Source: an uncultured Litoreibacter sp. (lineage in GTDB: Bacteria > Pseudomonadota > Alphaproteobacteria > Rhodobacterales > Rhodobacteraceae). From it: a stretch of DNA of 64,000 nt. Below the pieces are notes generated by a model that did not search any database, was not told the origin of the DNA, and saw nothing but the letters and a program-made list of their open reading frames with translations. Positions 23,607 through 33,205 of the stretch are shown one piece after another (the first letter of the stretch is position 1; the number at the start of each line of letters is the position of its first letter). A program made the translations under genes and the position numbers. The stretch covers positions 3,724,501-3,788,500 of the forward strand of contig NZ_CANMXB010000001.1 in NCBI RefSeq assembly GCF_947501785.1. The letters run 5' to 3'.

Positions 23607-24655
23607 GCGTCTCTCCCGGTGCCAACGGCGTCTTGCAGGCAGGCATGCCCGTCGCGTTCCAGCAGCGCGTCCAACCCTTTGGCGATGTCCGCCGCCAGCG
23701 ACACGCCGGCGTAAACCATCGCGGTGTATAACTGCACCGCCGACGCGCCGGCCTTGATCTTGGCATAGGCCTGTTCGGCGTTGCTGACGCCGCCCACGCC
23801 AATCAGCGGCAGCTTGCCGTCCGTCAGCTTGGACAGCTGCGCCAGCACGCGGGTTGAGGCCTCGAACACCGGCTGGCCGGACAACCCGCCCGCTTCGCCT
23901 TTGTGCGGGCTTTGCAGCCCGTCACGCGACAGGGTGGTGTTGGTGGCGATGATGCCGTTGATCTTGGTATGGGCCGCGACCTCGACAATCTCGGCCAGCT
24001 CGTCGCCGCTCAGGTCGGGGGCGATTTTCAGGAAAATCGGCGTGCCGCGGGCATGGGCGTTGCGCACCGATATGACGCGGTCCAGCAGGTCCAGCAGCGC
24101 GGCTTTGCCCTGCAGGTCGCGCAAACGCTCGGTGTTGGGGGAGGAGACGTTGACGGTGGCAAAATCCACCACATCGCCCGCGCGCTCCAGCACCGTGGCG
24201 AAGTCGGCGGCGCGGTCGGCGCTGTCCTTGTTGGCCCCAAGGTTGAGGCCCACGGGGATGGTCGCCCGCGCGCCGTCCAGCCGGTCGGCAATGGCGTGCA
24301 TGCCGTCATTGTTGAAGCCAAACCGGTTGATGGCGGCCTGGTCCTCGTCCAGCCGGAACAGGCGCGGCTTGGGATTGCCGGGCTGGGCGCGGGGGGTGGC
24401 GGCGCCGACCTCAAGGAAACCGAACCCCACTTTGGACAGCGGCCCCACGGCCTGCGCGTTCTTGTCAAAGCCCGCCGCCAGCCCCACGGGGTTGGCCATC
24501 TCGATGCCCGCGACGGATGTTTTCAGCCGGGGGGAGGTGACCGGCCCACGCCCGCCCGCCAGCCCCATGTTCAGCGCCTTGATCGACAGCCCATGCGCGG
24601 TTTCGGGGGGGAAGCTTTTGAGAAGGGGCAGCCCGATGCGTTCCAGCAGGCTCAT
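23597..24655 (-). CDS. pyrD: Dihydroorotate dehydrogenase (quinone), class 2
   Basis: A 352-residue FMN enzyme of pyrimidine synthesis, bound to the inner membrane by its N-terminal helix ([14 protein letters not shown]). It has [27 protein letters not shown], the catalytic serine in [12 protein letters not shown], and the C-terminal phosphate site [12 protein letters not shown] and [11 protein letters not shown]. It passes electrons to quinone. The start at 24655 overlaps the DUF952 stop by 4 nt. Confidence 0.95.
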   Translation of the reverse strand: MSLLERIGLPLLKSFPPETAHGLSIKALNMGLAGGRGPVTSPRLKTSVAGIEMANPVGLAAGFDKNAQAVGPLSKVGFGFLEVGAATPRAQPGNPKPRLFRLDEDQAAINRFGFNNDGMHAIADRLDGARATIPVGLNLGANKDSADRAADFATVLERAGDVVDFATVNVSSPNTERLRDLQGKAALLDLLDRVISVRNAHARGTPIFLKIAPDLSGDELAEIVEVAAHTKINGIIATNTTLSRDGLQSPHKGEAGGLSGQPVFEASTRVLAQLSKLTDGKLPLIGVGGVSNAEQAYAKIKAGASAVQLYTAMVYAGVSLAADIAKGLDALLERDGHACLQDAVGTGRDAWL

Positions 24656-24996
24656 GCGATGCCCTCCGGGAACTGGTGGTGGCCACCCTTCAGCGGCAGT
24701 TCCGCGTGGCCCAGCACCTCTGACATGGGCCAGTCGCGGTAGAGATGCGGGAATTGGTCGCCACCCCGCGACACCTCCCATTTCAACGCGCCGCCCATCG
24801 CGTCCGCGTCGCCCCAGGCCAGATACAGGCCGTCTTGGCCCGCGAAATGTTTGGCGGCGGTCTCCCGCGCCTGGGAGGCGGTGGAGAAATGGATGAACCC
24901 GTCGGCCAGATCAATCGGCGCGCCTTTGAAAACGCCGTTCTGTTCAAATTCTGCCCATTGGGCGCGGGTCAGTATCTTGTAAATCAGCATGGCCAT
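24652..24996 (-). CDS. DUF952-family protein
   Basis: A 114-residue protein beginning [21 protein letters not shown] and containing [19 protein letters not shown], the features of DUF952. Structures in that family show an ADP-ribosyltransferase-like fold, but no activity is established. It precedes pyrD with an ATGA overlap. The start at 24996 is used; the in-frame extension to 25464 runs antisense to the next gene and is rejected. Confidence 0.85.
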   Translation of the reverse strand: MAMLIYKILTRAQWAEFEQNGVFKGAPIDLADGFIHFSTASQARETAAKHFAGQDGLYLAWGDADAMGGALKWEVSRGGDQFPHLYRDWPMSEVLGHAELPLKGGHHQFPEGIA

Positions 24997-25110
24997 GACT
25001 TGCCTTGTGCCGGACGCAGGGTCAAGCGCGATAGCCCTTTGACTCTGGGCGGGCCTGCCGCCAAGCTGGGGGCAATCAAATACGATCCATTCAACTGGGG
25101 GATTTATCCT

Positions 25111-26685
25111 ATGCTCAAGACATTCATGACATCTGCGGCGGCGCTTGCACTGGGCACCGGGGTCGCGGCGGCGGATTATTCGTTGACCATCCTGCACACC
25201 AACGATTTCCACGCGCGGTTCGAGCCGATCAGCAAATATGACAGCGGCTGCTCTGCCGAGGACAACACCGCCGGCGAATGCTTCGGCGGCTGGGCGCGGT
25301 TGGTCAACGCGGTCAAGGACGCGCGCGCGCGCACCAACAACTCCATTCTGGTGGATGGCGGCGACCAGTTCCAGGGCACGCTGTTCTACACCTATTACAA
25401 GGGCAAGGTCGCGGCCGAGATGATGAACGGGTTGGGCTATGACGGCATGACCGTTGGCAACCACGAATTCGACGACGGGCCGGAGGTGCTGGCGGGCTTC
25501 ATGGCGTCGGTCAACTTCCCCGTGTTGATGTCCAACGCCGATGTCTCGGGCGAGCCTGCCTTGGCGGGCAAGCTGGCCAAATCGACGGTGATCGAGCGCG
25601 GCGGCGAGAAGATCGGCCTGATCGGGCTGACCCCGCAGGACACCCCTGATCTGGCGTCACCGGGCAAAAACATCACCTTCACCGAGCCCGCAGGCGCGGT
25701 GCAAGGCGAGGTGGACAAGCTGACCGCCGAGGGCGTGAACAAGATCGTGGTGCTGTCGCACTCGGGCTTCGCGGTCGACAAGGTGGTCGCGGCCAATACC
25801 ACGGGTGTGGATGTGATCGTCGGTGGCCACTCCAACACGCTGCTGTCGAATACGCAGGACCGCGCGGTGGACGTCTACCCCGTAATGGTCGGCGACACGG
25901 CGATCGTGCAGGCCTATGCCTACGGCAAGTTCCTGGGCGAGCTGAACGTCACCTTCGACGACGCAGGCAAGATCACCGAGGCCAAAGGCGAGCCGCTGCT
26001 GATTGACGGCGGCGTGCCTGAGGATGAAACCATCGTCGCCCGTATCGGCGAGCTGGCAGGCCCGCTCGATGAGATCCGCAATAAGGTCGTGGCCAATGCG
26101 GCGGGTGCGCTGGAAGGCGACCGCTCGGTCTGCCGGGTTGAGGAATGTGCCATGGGCAACCTGATCGCCGACGCCATGCTGGCGCGGGTGAAAGATCAGG
26201 GCATCGACATTGCGATCATGAATTCCGGCGGCATCCGCGCCTCGATTGACGCGGGCGAAGTGACGATGGGCGAGGTGCTGACCGTGCTGCCGTTCCAGAA
26301 CACGCTGTCCACGTTCCAGGTGTCGGGCCAGACCATCATTGACGCGCTGGAAAACGGCGTGAGCCAAGTGGAGGAGGTCAAAGGCCGCTTCCCGCAGGTG
26401 GCAGGTCTGAAATACACGTGGGACGCCTCGGTCGCGCCGAATGAGGGCCGCATCAAAGAGGTCATGGTGATGGAGGGCGACGCGTTCGTGCCGATTGACC
26501 CGGCCAAGACCTATGGTGTTGCGTCGAACAACTTCGTGCGCAATGGCGGGGACGGGTTCAAAATGTTCACCACCGCCGAGAACGCCTATGACTTTGGCCC
26601 CGACGTGGCTGATGTTGTGGCGGAGTATATGGCCGCCAATGGTGACAACGCGATATCTGTCGAAGGCCGCATCACCAAGCAGTAA
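25111..26685 (+). CDS. Periplasmic bifunctional metallophosphatase / 5'-nucleotidase (UshA-like)
   Basis: A 524-residue secreted enzyme with a signal peptide (MLKTFMTSAAALALGTGVAA). Metal-binding motifs are in order: LTILHTNDFHARFEP, VDGGDQFQGTLFY, VGNHEFDDG, LSHSGF and GGHSNT. The C-terminal nucleotide-binding domain has NSGGIRASIDAG. It hydrolyses nucleotides, and possibly UDP-sugars, for phosphate and nucleoside recovery. GGGGGA lies upstream of the ATG. Confidence 0.92.
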   Translation: MLKTFMTSAAALALGTGVAAADYSLTILHTNDFHARFEPISKYDSGCSAEDNTAGECFGGWARLVNAVKDARARTNNSILVDGGDQFQGTLFYTYYKGKVAAEMMNGLGYDGMTVGNHEFDDGPEVLAGFMASVNFPVLMSNADVSGEPALAGKLAKSTVIERGGEKIGLIGLTPQDTPDLASPGKNITFTEPAGAVQGEVDKLTAEGVNKIVVLSHSGFAVDKVVAANTTGVDVIVGGHSNTLLSNTQDRAVDVYPVMVGDTAIVQAYAYGKFLGELNVTFDDAGKITEAKGEPLLIDGGVPEDETIVARIGELAGPLDEIRNKVVANAAGALEGDRSVCRVEECAMGNLIADAMLARVKDQGIDIAIMNSGGIRASIDAGEVTMGEVLTVLPFQNTLSTFQVSGQTIIDALENGVSQVEEVKGRFPQVAGLKYTWDASVAPNEGRIKEVMVMEGDAFVPIDPAKTYGVASNNFVRNGGDGFKMFTTAENAYDFGPDVADVVAEYMAANGDNAISVEGRITKQ

Positions 26686-26718
26686 GCAGTTTCGCCGCGC
26701 CTCTGGCGCGTCGACACG

Positions 26719-26805
26719 CTGGGGAGGCTCTGCCTCCCCAGACCCCTCCGGATTATTGGGGGCCAGCCCCCAAACCCCCGAGGTATTTTTGAAACAATGA
26801 TGGGG
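26719..26805. repeat. Double hairpin with copy 2 of the 40-bp element
   Basis: A 10-bp hairpin (CTGGGGAGGC, loop TCT, GCCTCCCCAG at 26719-26741) is followed by TTGGGGGC-CA-GCCCCCAA (26756-26773). Bases 26766-26805 are identical to 322-361. It lies between the nucleotidase stop and the SRAP gene and probably terminates the former. The element is not specific to this locus since a copy occurs 26 kb away. Confidence 0.78.
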
Positions 26806-26813
26806 ACGCGGCC

Positions 26814-27494
26814 ATGTGCGGACGCCAAGCACTGACATTGCCGCATGATGCGATGAGCCAGATGTTTGGCGCGACCCTCGCCAATGATCTGCCCGATGTG
26901 CCGAATTACAATATTTGCCCGACCAATCAGGTCTGCGCCGTGACCTCGGATGCGGGCGTGCGGCATGTGACCTCCATGCGCTGGGGGTTCATCCCGCATT
27001 GGTACGCCAAGCCCAATGGCGGGCCATTGTTGATCAATGCCCGCAGCGAGACGATTGCGGAGAAACCCGCCTTCAAGGCTGCCGTCCGGCAGCGCCGCTG
27101 CCTGATCCCCGCCACCGGGTTTTATGAATGGACCAAGGATGAGACTGGCAACCGGCTGCCCTGGTATATCCACCCCGCAGCGGAGGAGGCGCTGGCCTTT
27201 GCCGGCGTCTGGCAGCGCTGGGAGCGGGACGGGGAGGCCCATACCACCTGCGCCATTGTCACCACCTTGGCCAATGACCGCATGGCGGAGCTGCATTCGC
27301 GCCAGCCCGTGACCATTGCGCCTGCGGATTACGGGCTGTGGCTGGGCGAGGAGGGGCATGGCGCGGCCACCCTGATGACCGCCGCCCCGCCCGAACAGCT
27401 GGAGTTTTTCCGCGTGGACCCGGCCGTGAATTCCAACCGCGCCTCGGGCCCTGAGCTGATTGAGCCCTATGACGCGGAGACCAAGACTGCCTGA
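26814..27494 (+). CDS. SOS-response-associated peptidase (SRAP, YedK/HMCES type)
   Basis: A 226-residue SRAP protein. Cys-2 (MCGRQ) forms the thiazolidine crosslink to abasic sites in single-stranded DNA. NARSETI, RRCLIPATGFYEW and the histidine motif ELHSRQPVTI complete the active site. It protects abasic sites during replication. It starts right after the 40-bp hairpin element; the binding site is weak. Confidence 0.93.
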   Translation: MCGRQALTLPHDAMSQMFGATLANDLPDVPNYNICPTNQVCAVTSDAGVRHVTSMRWGFIPHWYAKPNGGPLLINARSETIAEKPAFKAAVRQRRCLIPATGFYEWTKDETGNRLPWYIHPAAEEALAFAGVWQRWERDGEAHTTCAIVTTLANDRMAELHSRQPVTIAPADYGLWLGEEGHGAATLMTAAPPEQLEFFRVDPAVNSNRASGPELIEPYDAETKTA

Positions 27495-27554
27495 ACCCTT
27501 GCACTCCCCCGCGCCCTGCGGCAGGTCAGGGGGGCTGATGATGAAGGACACGAT

Positions 27555-29074
<1,520 letters not shown>

Positions 29075-29078
<4 letters not shown>

Positions 29079-30049
29079 AAATCTGCATCTTCGGCGCGGG
29101 CGCGATCGGCGGCTATCTCGGGGCCAAACTGGCCCAAACCGACGCGCAGGTCTCGATGATCGCGCGCGGGCCGCATCTGGAGGCGATGCAGGACAACGGC
29201 CTCACGCTCATGGACGAAAACGGCTACGTCAATGTCGACGTCATCGCGTCGGACACCGCCACTTTCCTCGGCCCGCAGGACTACGTCTTCATCACGCTCA
29301 AGGCGCATTCCGTGCCCCCCGTGGTGGACAAAATCGCGCCGCTCATCGGGCCCGACACCACTGTCGTCTCCGCCGTCAACGGGGTGCCGTGGTGGTATTT
29401 CTACGGCCTCGACGGGCCCCATGAAAACACGCGCCTCGCCTCCGTCGACCCCGGCGACGCGCAATGGCATACCTTCACGCCCGAAAAGACGCTGGGCTGC
29501 GTCGTCTACCCGGCCGCAGAAGTCGTCCAACCCGGCGTCATCCGCCATATCGAGGGCAATCGTTTCACCCTGGGCGAGCCCTCCGGCGAGAAATCACCTC
29601 GCGCGCTTGCCCTGTCGAAAAAGCTGATCGAGGCCGGACTGAAAGCGCCTGTGCGCCCCAAAATCCGCGACGAGATCTGGGTCAAGCTCTGGGGCAATCT
29701 CAGCTTCAACCCGATCTCCGCCCTGACACACGCCACGTTGGAGCAGCTCTGCACCGACCCCGGCACCCGCGCCGTCGCCCGCGCGATGATGGTAGAGGCC
29801 CAACAGGTCGCCGAGACCCTGGGCGTCAAATTCCCCATCACTGTCGAAAAACGCATAGACGGAGGCGCCGCCGTCGGCGCGCACCGCACGTCTATGTGGC
29901 AGGATTTGGACGCTGGAAGGCCGATGGAGATCGACGCCCTGATAGGCTCCGTCGCCGAGCTGGGCGATCTGGTGGGGGTGGAGACACCGACGGTCGATAC
30001 GCTGCTGGCGTTGATCAGGCTCAGGGCGGTGACGGCAGGAACAGCGTAA
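29075..30049 (+). CDS. 2-dehydropantoate 2-reductase family protein
   Basis: A 324-residue NADPH-dependent reductase. It has the Rossmann motif MKICIFGAGAIGGYLGAKLA, the KPR catalytic lysine region KLWGNLSFNPISALT and the C-terminal helix with HRTSMWQDLDAGRPMEID. The HRTSMWQDL pattern is typical. It reduces a 2-keto acid; ketopantoate is only one possible substrate. Its coupling to a CoA ligase points to a catabolic oxidoreductase role more than coenzyme A synthesis. Confidence 0.85.
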
Positions 30050-30051
30050 TT

Positions 30052-30191
30052 GTCATCCCCACGAAAGTGGGGACCCCGATGAATCAGCGCACCACGTCAT
30101 TTCATCGAGGTCCCCGCTTTCGCGGGAATGACAGCGCTAGTGTCCACCGCGTCCCCACATGTCATCCCCGCGAAAGCGGGGACCCCGATGA
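30052..30191. repeat. Three palindromic repeat units left of GIY-YIG gene
   Basis: Three roughly 31-bp units have a GAAA tetraloop hairpin core. A is forward at 30052-30082 (CCCCACGAAAGTGGGG), B reverse at 30102-30132 (CCCGCGAAAGCGGG core) and C forward at 30161-30191 (CCCCGCGAAAGCGGGG). In A one base pair has changed on both sides (G-C to A-T), keeping the stem. Flanks GTCAT on one side and ACCCCGATGA on the other are shared. A more decayed unit is at about 30220-30247. Confidence 0.85.
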
Positions 30192-30283
30192 ACCGGCAGT
30201 CCAACCCAACAACTGCGAACTTCCCGCTTCAGCCGGAATTTCATCAATAAACCGTTAACCCTTGACCACTCAAACTACGGGCC

Positions 30284-30574
30284 ATGCCCTACCACGTCTA
30301 CATCATGGCCTCTCGCCCCCATGGCGCGATCTATACCGGTGTCACAAACGATCTGGTCCGCCGCGCCAACGAACACCGCAATGGCCTCATCTCTGGTTTC
30401 ACCGAAAAATACCAATGCAAAACGCTGGTTTGGTATGAGGAGCATCAGGACATAAACGAGGCGATCCTACGCGAAAAACGCATCAAGAAATGGAAACGCG
30501 CGTGGAAGATAGCGTTGATCGAAGCGAGTAATCCTTCGTGGGAAGATCTGCTGGAACTTGCAGAGCGGCCCTGA
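30284..30574 (+). CDS. GIY-YIG nuclease-family protein
   Basis: A 96-residue single-domain GIY-YIG protein. It has HVYIMASRPHGAIYTGVTND (the two GIY/YIG strands, residues 4-23), the catalytic Arg in VRRANEH and the Glu in ILREKRIKKWKRAWK. Small proteins of this group are predicted endonucleases without an obvious DNA-binding domain. It is flanked by palindromic repeat units pointing inward (30161 and 30579), an arrangement seen in miniature mobile units. It is AT-neutral relative to its neighbours, and the role is unknown. Confidence 0.88.
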   Translation: MPYHVYIMASRPHGAIYTGVTNDLVRRANEHRNGLISGFTEKYQCKTLVWYEEHQDINEAILREKRIKKWKRAWKIALIEASNPSWEDLLELAERP

Positions 30575-30578
30575 ACTG

Positions 30579-30659
30579 CGAGGTCCCCGCTTTCGCGGGA
30601 ATGACACCATCACGCCGTTCCCCCCCGTCATCCCCGCGAAAGCGGGGACCCCGATATGA
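30579..30659. repeat. Two palindromic repeat units right of GIY-YIG gene
   Basis: Unit D is reverse at 30579-30605 and unit E is forward at 30627-30659. Both have the CCCCGC-GAAA-GCGGGG (or CCCGC) core and the flanks found left of the gene. D starts 5 nt after the GIY-YIG stop. Together with unit C they place the gene inside an inverted pair. Confidence 0.85.
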
Positions 30660-30800
30660 TGGCGCCGAACGCTTGGACAATTACTGATATTGGTTGGTAT
30701 CAACTCTATCCTGAAAGCCAATTGTCTTTGTTGGGTGAAGCAACCCGTAGGGTGGGAGGTTCCGCAGGCGGCACGCCGAAAGGAGCACCCACCACCCCCC

Positions 30801-31229
30801 TCACCAAAACCACCACCACCGCCGCCGCCTGACCTGCTGGTCTGCCTCAACCTCCCGCACCACAGCAACCTCCTCCGTCAACTCCCCGCCCGGCACCGGC
30901 TCCAGTCCGGCTTTCGCCAGCACCTCCCGCTCGATCCGGCGGTCCATTTGCAGCTGTTGGATATGCTCCGCCGCCTCCGCGTTGGTCCAGAACCCGTGTG
31001 AGCCGACCGTAAATCTCGACGGGCGGTGCCCGTGCTCGGTGATCGCTTCGATGTCATGTTGCTTGTCGATCCGGTTCAGCTCCGCCATCGACACAATCGC
31101 GGCGACGTCCTTGCCGTGGCGGGTCAGGATGCAGGCCGCGCGGGGGTCCTGGACGAGGTGGATCAGCGCGGGCAGCTGGTTGCGCGCCGCAGAGGTCGCC
31201 ACGCGGTGGGTTTTACAGATTGGTAACAT
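30801..31229 (-). CDS. Orphan Phd/YefM-type antitoxin-like protein
   Basis: A 142-residue protein whose residues about 8-60 fit the Phd/YefM fold (SAARNQLPALIHLVQDPRAA, then CILTRHGKDVAAIVSMAELN). The remainder (NAEAAEHIQQLQMDRRIERE) is a helical extension ending in a basic and Trp-rich tail (RRRRWWWFW) encoded by a GGT-repeat-like stretch, which looks eroded. No toxin gene lies beside it. The 31244-31300 inverted repeats upstream are likely its operator. It may be a remnant of a toxin-antitoxin pair or a stand-alone repressor. Confidence 0.62.
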   Translation of the reverse strand: MLPICKTHRVATSAARNQLPALIHLVQDPRAACILTRHGKDVAAIVSMAELNRIDKQHDIEAITEHGHRPSRFTVGSHGFWTNAEAAEHIQQLQMDRRIEREVLAKAGLEPVPGGELTEEVAVVREVEADQQVRRRRWWWFW

Positions 31230-31243
31230 TTGGGGCCTTGAAA

Positions 31244-31300
31244 ATTTTGGGACATTTTGGGTTTTGAGGCCAAATGTTTTGTCCCAAAATGTCTCAAAAC
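31244..31300. promoter_or_regulatory. Inverted repeats upstream of the antitoxin-like gene
   Basis: ATTTTGGGACA (31244-31254) has its exact inverse TGTCCCAAAAT at 31280-31290, and a variant TGTCTCAAAAC follows at 31290-31300. The repeat lies 15 nt upstream of the minus-strand start at 31229, where an autoregulatory site of a Phd-type protein is expected. Confidence 0.6.
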
Positions 31301-31392
31301 CCGTAAACGCACCGTTCGGTGCGGTTAAGCGCCGGTAAACACCGTGCTGAAAAGGTTAATGCGGGCAGGGGTGATTTGCCCGCAAAGCTCGC

Positions 31393-32349
31393 TTACAAAT
31401 GCGCGCATTCCGGCACCGGCGTTATAACCGTACCGTCTTGTTTCCATTGGATTAAGTTGTCCACGGTCAGCTTGCCCATCGCCGCCCGCGTCTCATGTGT
31501 GGCGGACCCCACATGCGGCAGCAGAACCACATTCTCCATCTCTTTCAACGCGTTAGGGATTTTCGGCTCCTGCTCAAACACGTCCAAACCGGCCTTCCCC
31601 AGCTTGCCCGATTGCAGCGCCTCGATCAGCGCCTCCTCGTCAATCACCGACCCGCGCGACACGTTGATCACCATACCCTCTGGCCCTAGCGCCTCAAGCA
31701 CTTGTTTATTCACGATTTTATTCGTGGACGCGCCGCCCGGCGTGATGCAGATCAACACGTCACTCCGCTCCGCCATGCCCACCAACGTCTCGCAATACTC
31801 GTATGGCAGGTCCTTCCTGGACCGCGTGTGATACAGGATCGTCGGGTTGAACACCTGCAACCTTTCCGCAATTTCCTGCCCGATCCGCCCCATCCCCAGG
31901 ATGCCAATCGTGCGGTTGTCGGGTGAGTTTGACAGCGGCGCGTTGCCGTCCCGCTCCCAGTCTCCGGACCGCGCATGTCGTTCATCTGAAAGGAAATTTC
32001 GGAAGCAGGCCAGCATCAGCATCATGGCCGTGTTGGCGACCTCGGCGTTCAAAACGTTCGGCGTGTGCGTCACCTTGATGCCCCGCGCCACGCAGGCGTC
32101 GGTGTCAATCGCGTCATAGCCAACCCCATAGGCAGAGGCGACCTGCAGGTTCGGGCACGCCGCCATCACATGCGCAGGCACCCCGTCATGGCCGTTGGTC
32201 GCCAAAGCCACGATTTTGCCGCCATGCTCCGCCACCCAAGCGTCGAAGTCTTTGATATCATTCATCTTATGAAGCGTGAATTCCGCTTCCATCCGCTCCA
32301 GCATCACATCCGTCGCGCCGCCAATCATCAACAGATCTGGCTTGCTCAT
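31393..32349 (-). CDS. D-2-hydroxyacid dehydrogenase
   Basis: A 318-residue NAD(P)H-dependent dehydrogenase. The Rossmann motif is GILGMGRIGQEIAERL (about 148-163), with catalytic Arg in INVSRGSVIDEEAL, Glu in FEQEPKIP and His in LLPHVGSATHE. It resembles glyoxylate/hydroxypyruvate reductases. It would convert the hydroxy acid or glyoxylate released by the neighbouring hydrolase. It overlaps the FAH gene by 4 nt. Confidence 0.88.
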   Translation of the reverse strand: MSKPDLLMIGGATDVMLERMEAEFTLHKMNDIKDFDAWVAEHGGKIVALATNGHDGVPAHVMAACPNLQVASAYGVGYDAIDTDACVARGIKVTHTPNVLNAEVANTAMMLMLACFRNFLSDERHARSGDWERDGNAPLSNSPDNRTIGILGMGRIGQEIAERLQVFNPTILYHTRSRKDLPYEYCETLVGMAERSDVLICITPGGASTNKIVNKQVLEALGPEGMVINVSRGSVIDEEALIEALQSGKLGKAGLDVFEQEPKIPNALKEMENVVLLPHVGSATHETRAAMGKLTVDNLIQWKQDGTVITPVPECAHL

Positions 32350-33194
32350 GCGTCCGCCCCCACGTTCTGGCGCTGGGTCCCGAGGCCTTCAATGGTTAAA
32401 TCCATCACGTCGCCCTCCCTCAAGAACACAGGCTCCGGCTTCATGCCGCCCCCCACACCCGGTGGCGTCCCGGTCGAGATCACGTCACCCGGATGCAACG
32501 TCATCAGCTGGCTGAGGTGGGAAATGATCTCCGCCACCCCGAAAATCATCGTCGCGGTGGTCCCGGTCTGCATCCGTTTTCCGTTTACATCCAACGACAT
32601 GGACAAGTTTTGAACGTCCGTCACTTCGTCCCTTGTCACCAGCCAGGGCCCCGTCGGCCCGAATGTGTCGCAGCTTTTGCCCTTGGTCCATTGGCCCGAA
32701 AGCTCGGTCTGAAAATGCCGTTCGCTGACATCGTTAACGATGCAGTAACCCGCCACATAATCCAGCGCGTCCGCCTCGCTGACGTATTTGCAGGCCTTTC
32801 CAATGACCACACCCAGCTCAACCTCCCAGTCGGTTTTGTTCGAGTTGCGCGGGATCATCACGTCGTCATTTGGCCCGACAATCGCTGAGTTGGCCTTGAA
32901 AAACAGGATCGGATGTTTCGGGTAATCCAGCCCCATTTCATCGGCATGGTCCGTGTAATTCAGCCCGATGCAAAGAAATTTTCCGATATCCCCCACGCAG
33001 GGTCCCATGCGTGGGGAGCCGGTCACTGCTGGCAAAGACGACGTATCAAGGGCGCGCAGAGCCTCGAGACCGGCATCTGACAAGGTCTCTCCCGAGATGT
33101 CAGCAACCTGAGTGCTCAGATCTCGCAACGTGCCTTCGGCATCAATGAGGCCGGGTTTCTCCTGGCCAGGTTCACCATAGCGGACGAGTTTCAT
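32346..33194 (-). CDS. Fumarylacetoacetate hydrolase-family protein (2,4-diketo-3-deoxy-sugar-acid hydrolase-like)
   Basis: A 282-residue FAH-fold hydrolase: FLCIGLNYTDHADEMG, metal ligand stretch WEVELGVVIGK, NDVSERHFQ, and the C-terminal STGTPPGVGGG. In the non-phosphorylative sugar-acid routes such enzymes split a 2,4-diketo-3-deoxy acid into pyruvate and a hydroxy acid. Its place between a 2-hydroxyacid dehydrogenase and an IlvD-type dehydratase supports that. GGAG precedes the ATG. Confidence 0.87.
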   Translation of the reverse strand: MKLVRYGEPGQEKPGLIDAEGTLRDLSTQVADISGETLSDAGLEALRALDTSSLPAVTGSPRMGPCVGDIGKFLCIGLNYTDHADEMGLDYPKHPILFFKANSAIVGPNDDVMIPRNSNKTDWEVELGVVIGKACKYVSEADALDYVAGYCIVNDVSERHFQTELSGQWTKGKSCDTFGPTGPWLVTRDEVTDVQNLSMSLDVNGKRMQTGTTATMIFGVAEIISHLSQLMTLHPGDVISTGTPPGVGGGMKPEPVFLREGDVMDLTIEGLGTQRQNVGADA

Positions 33195-33205
33195 TGCAGG
33201 TCTCC

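Noticed and set aside
24997-25464. N-terminal extension of the DUF952 gene
   Set aside because: It would lie antisense to the 5'-nucleotidase and remove the natural MAMLIYK start seen in the family.
30050-30660. Possible CRISPR array from the repeated palindromes
   Set aside because: Units alternate in orientation, spacing is irregular (19-30 nt, then a gene) and there are no cas genes.
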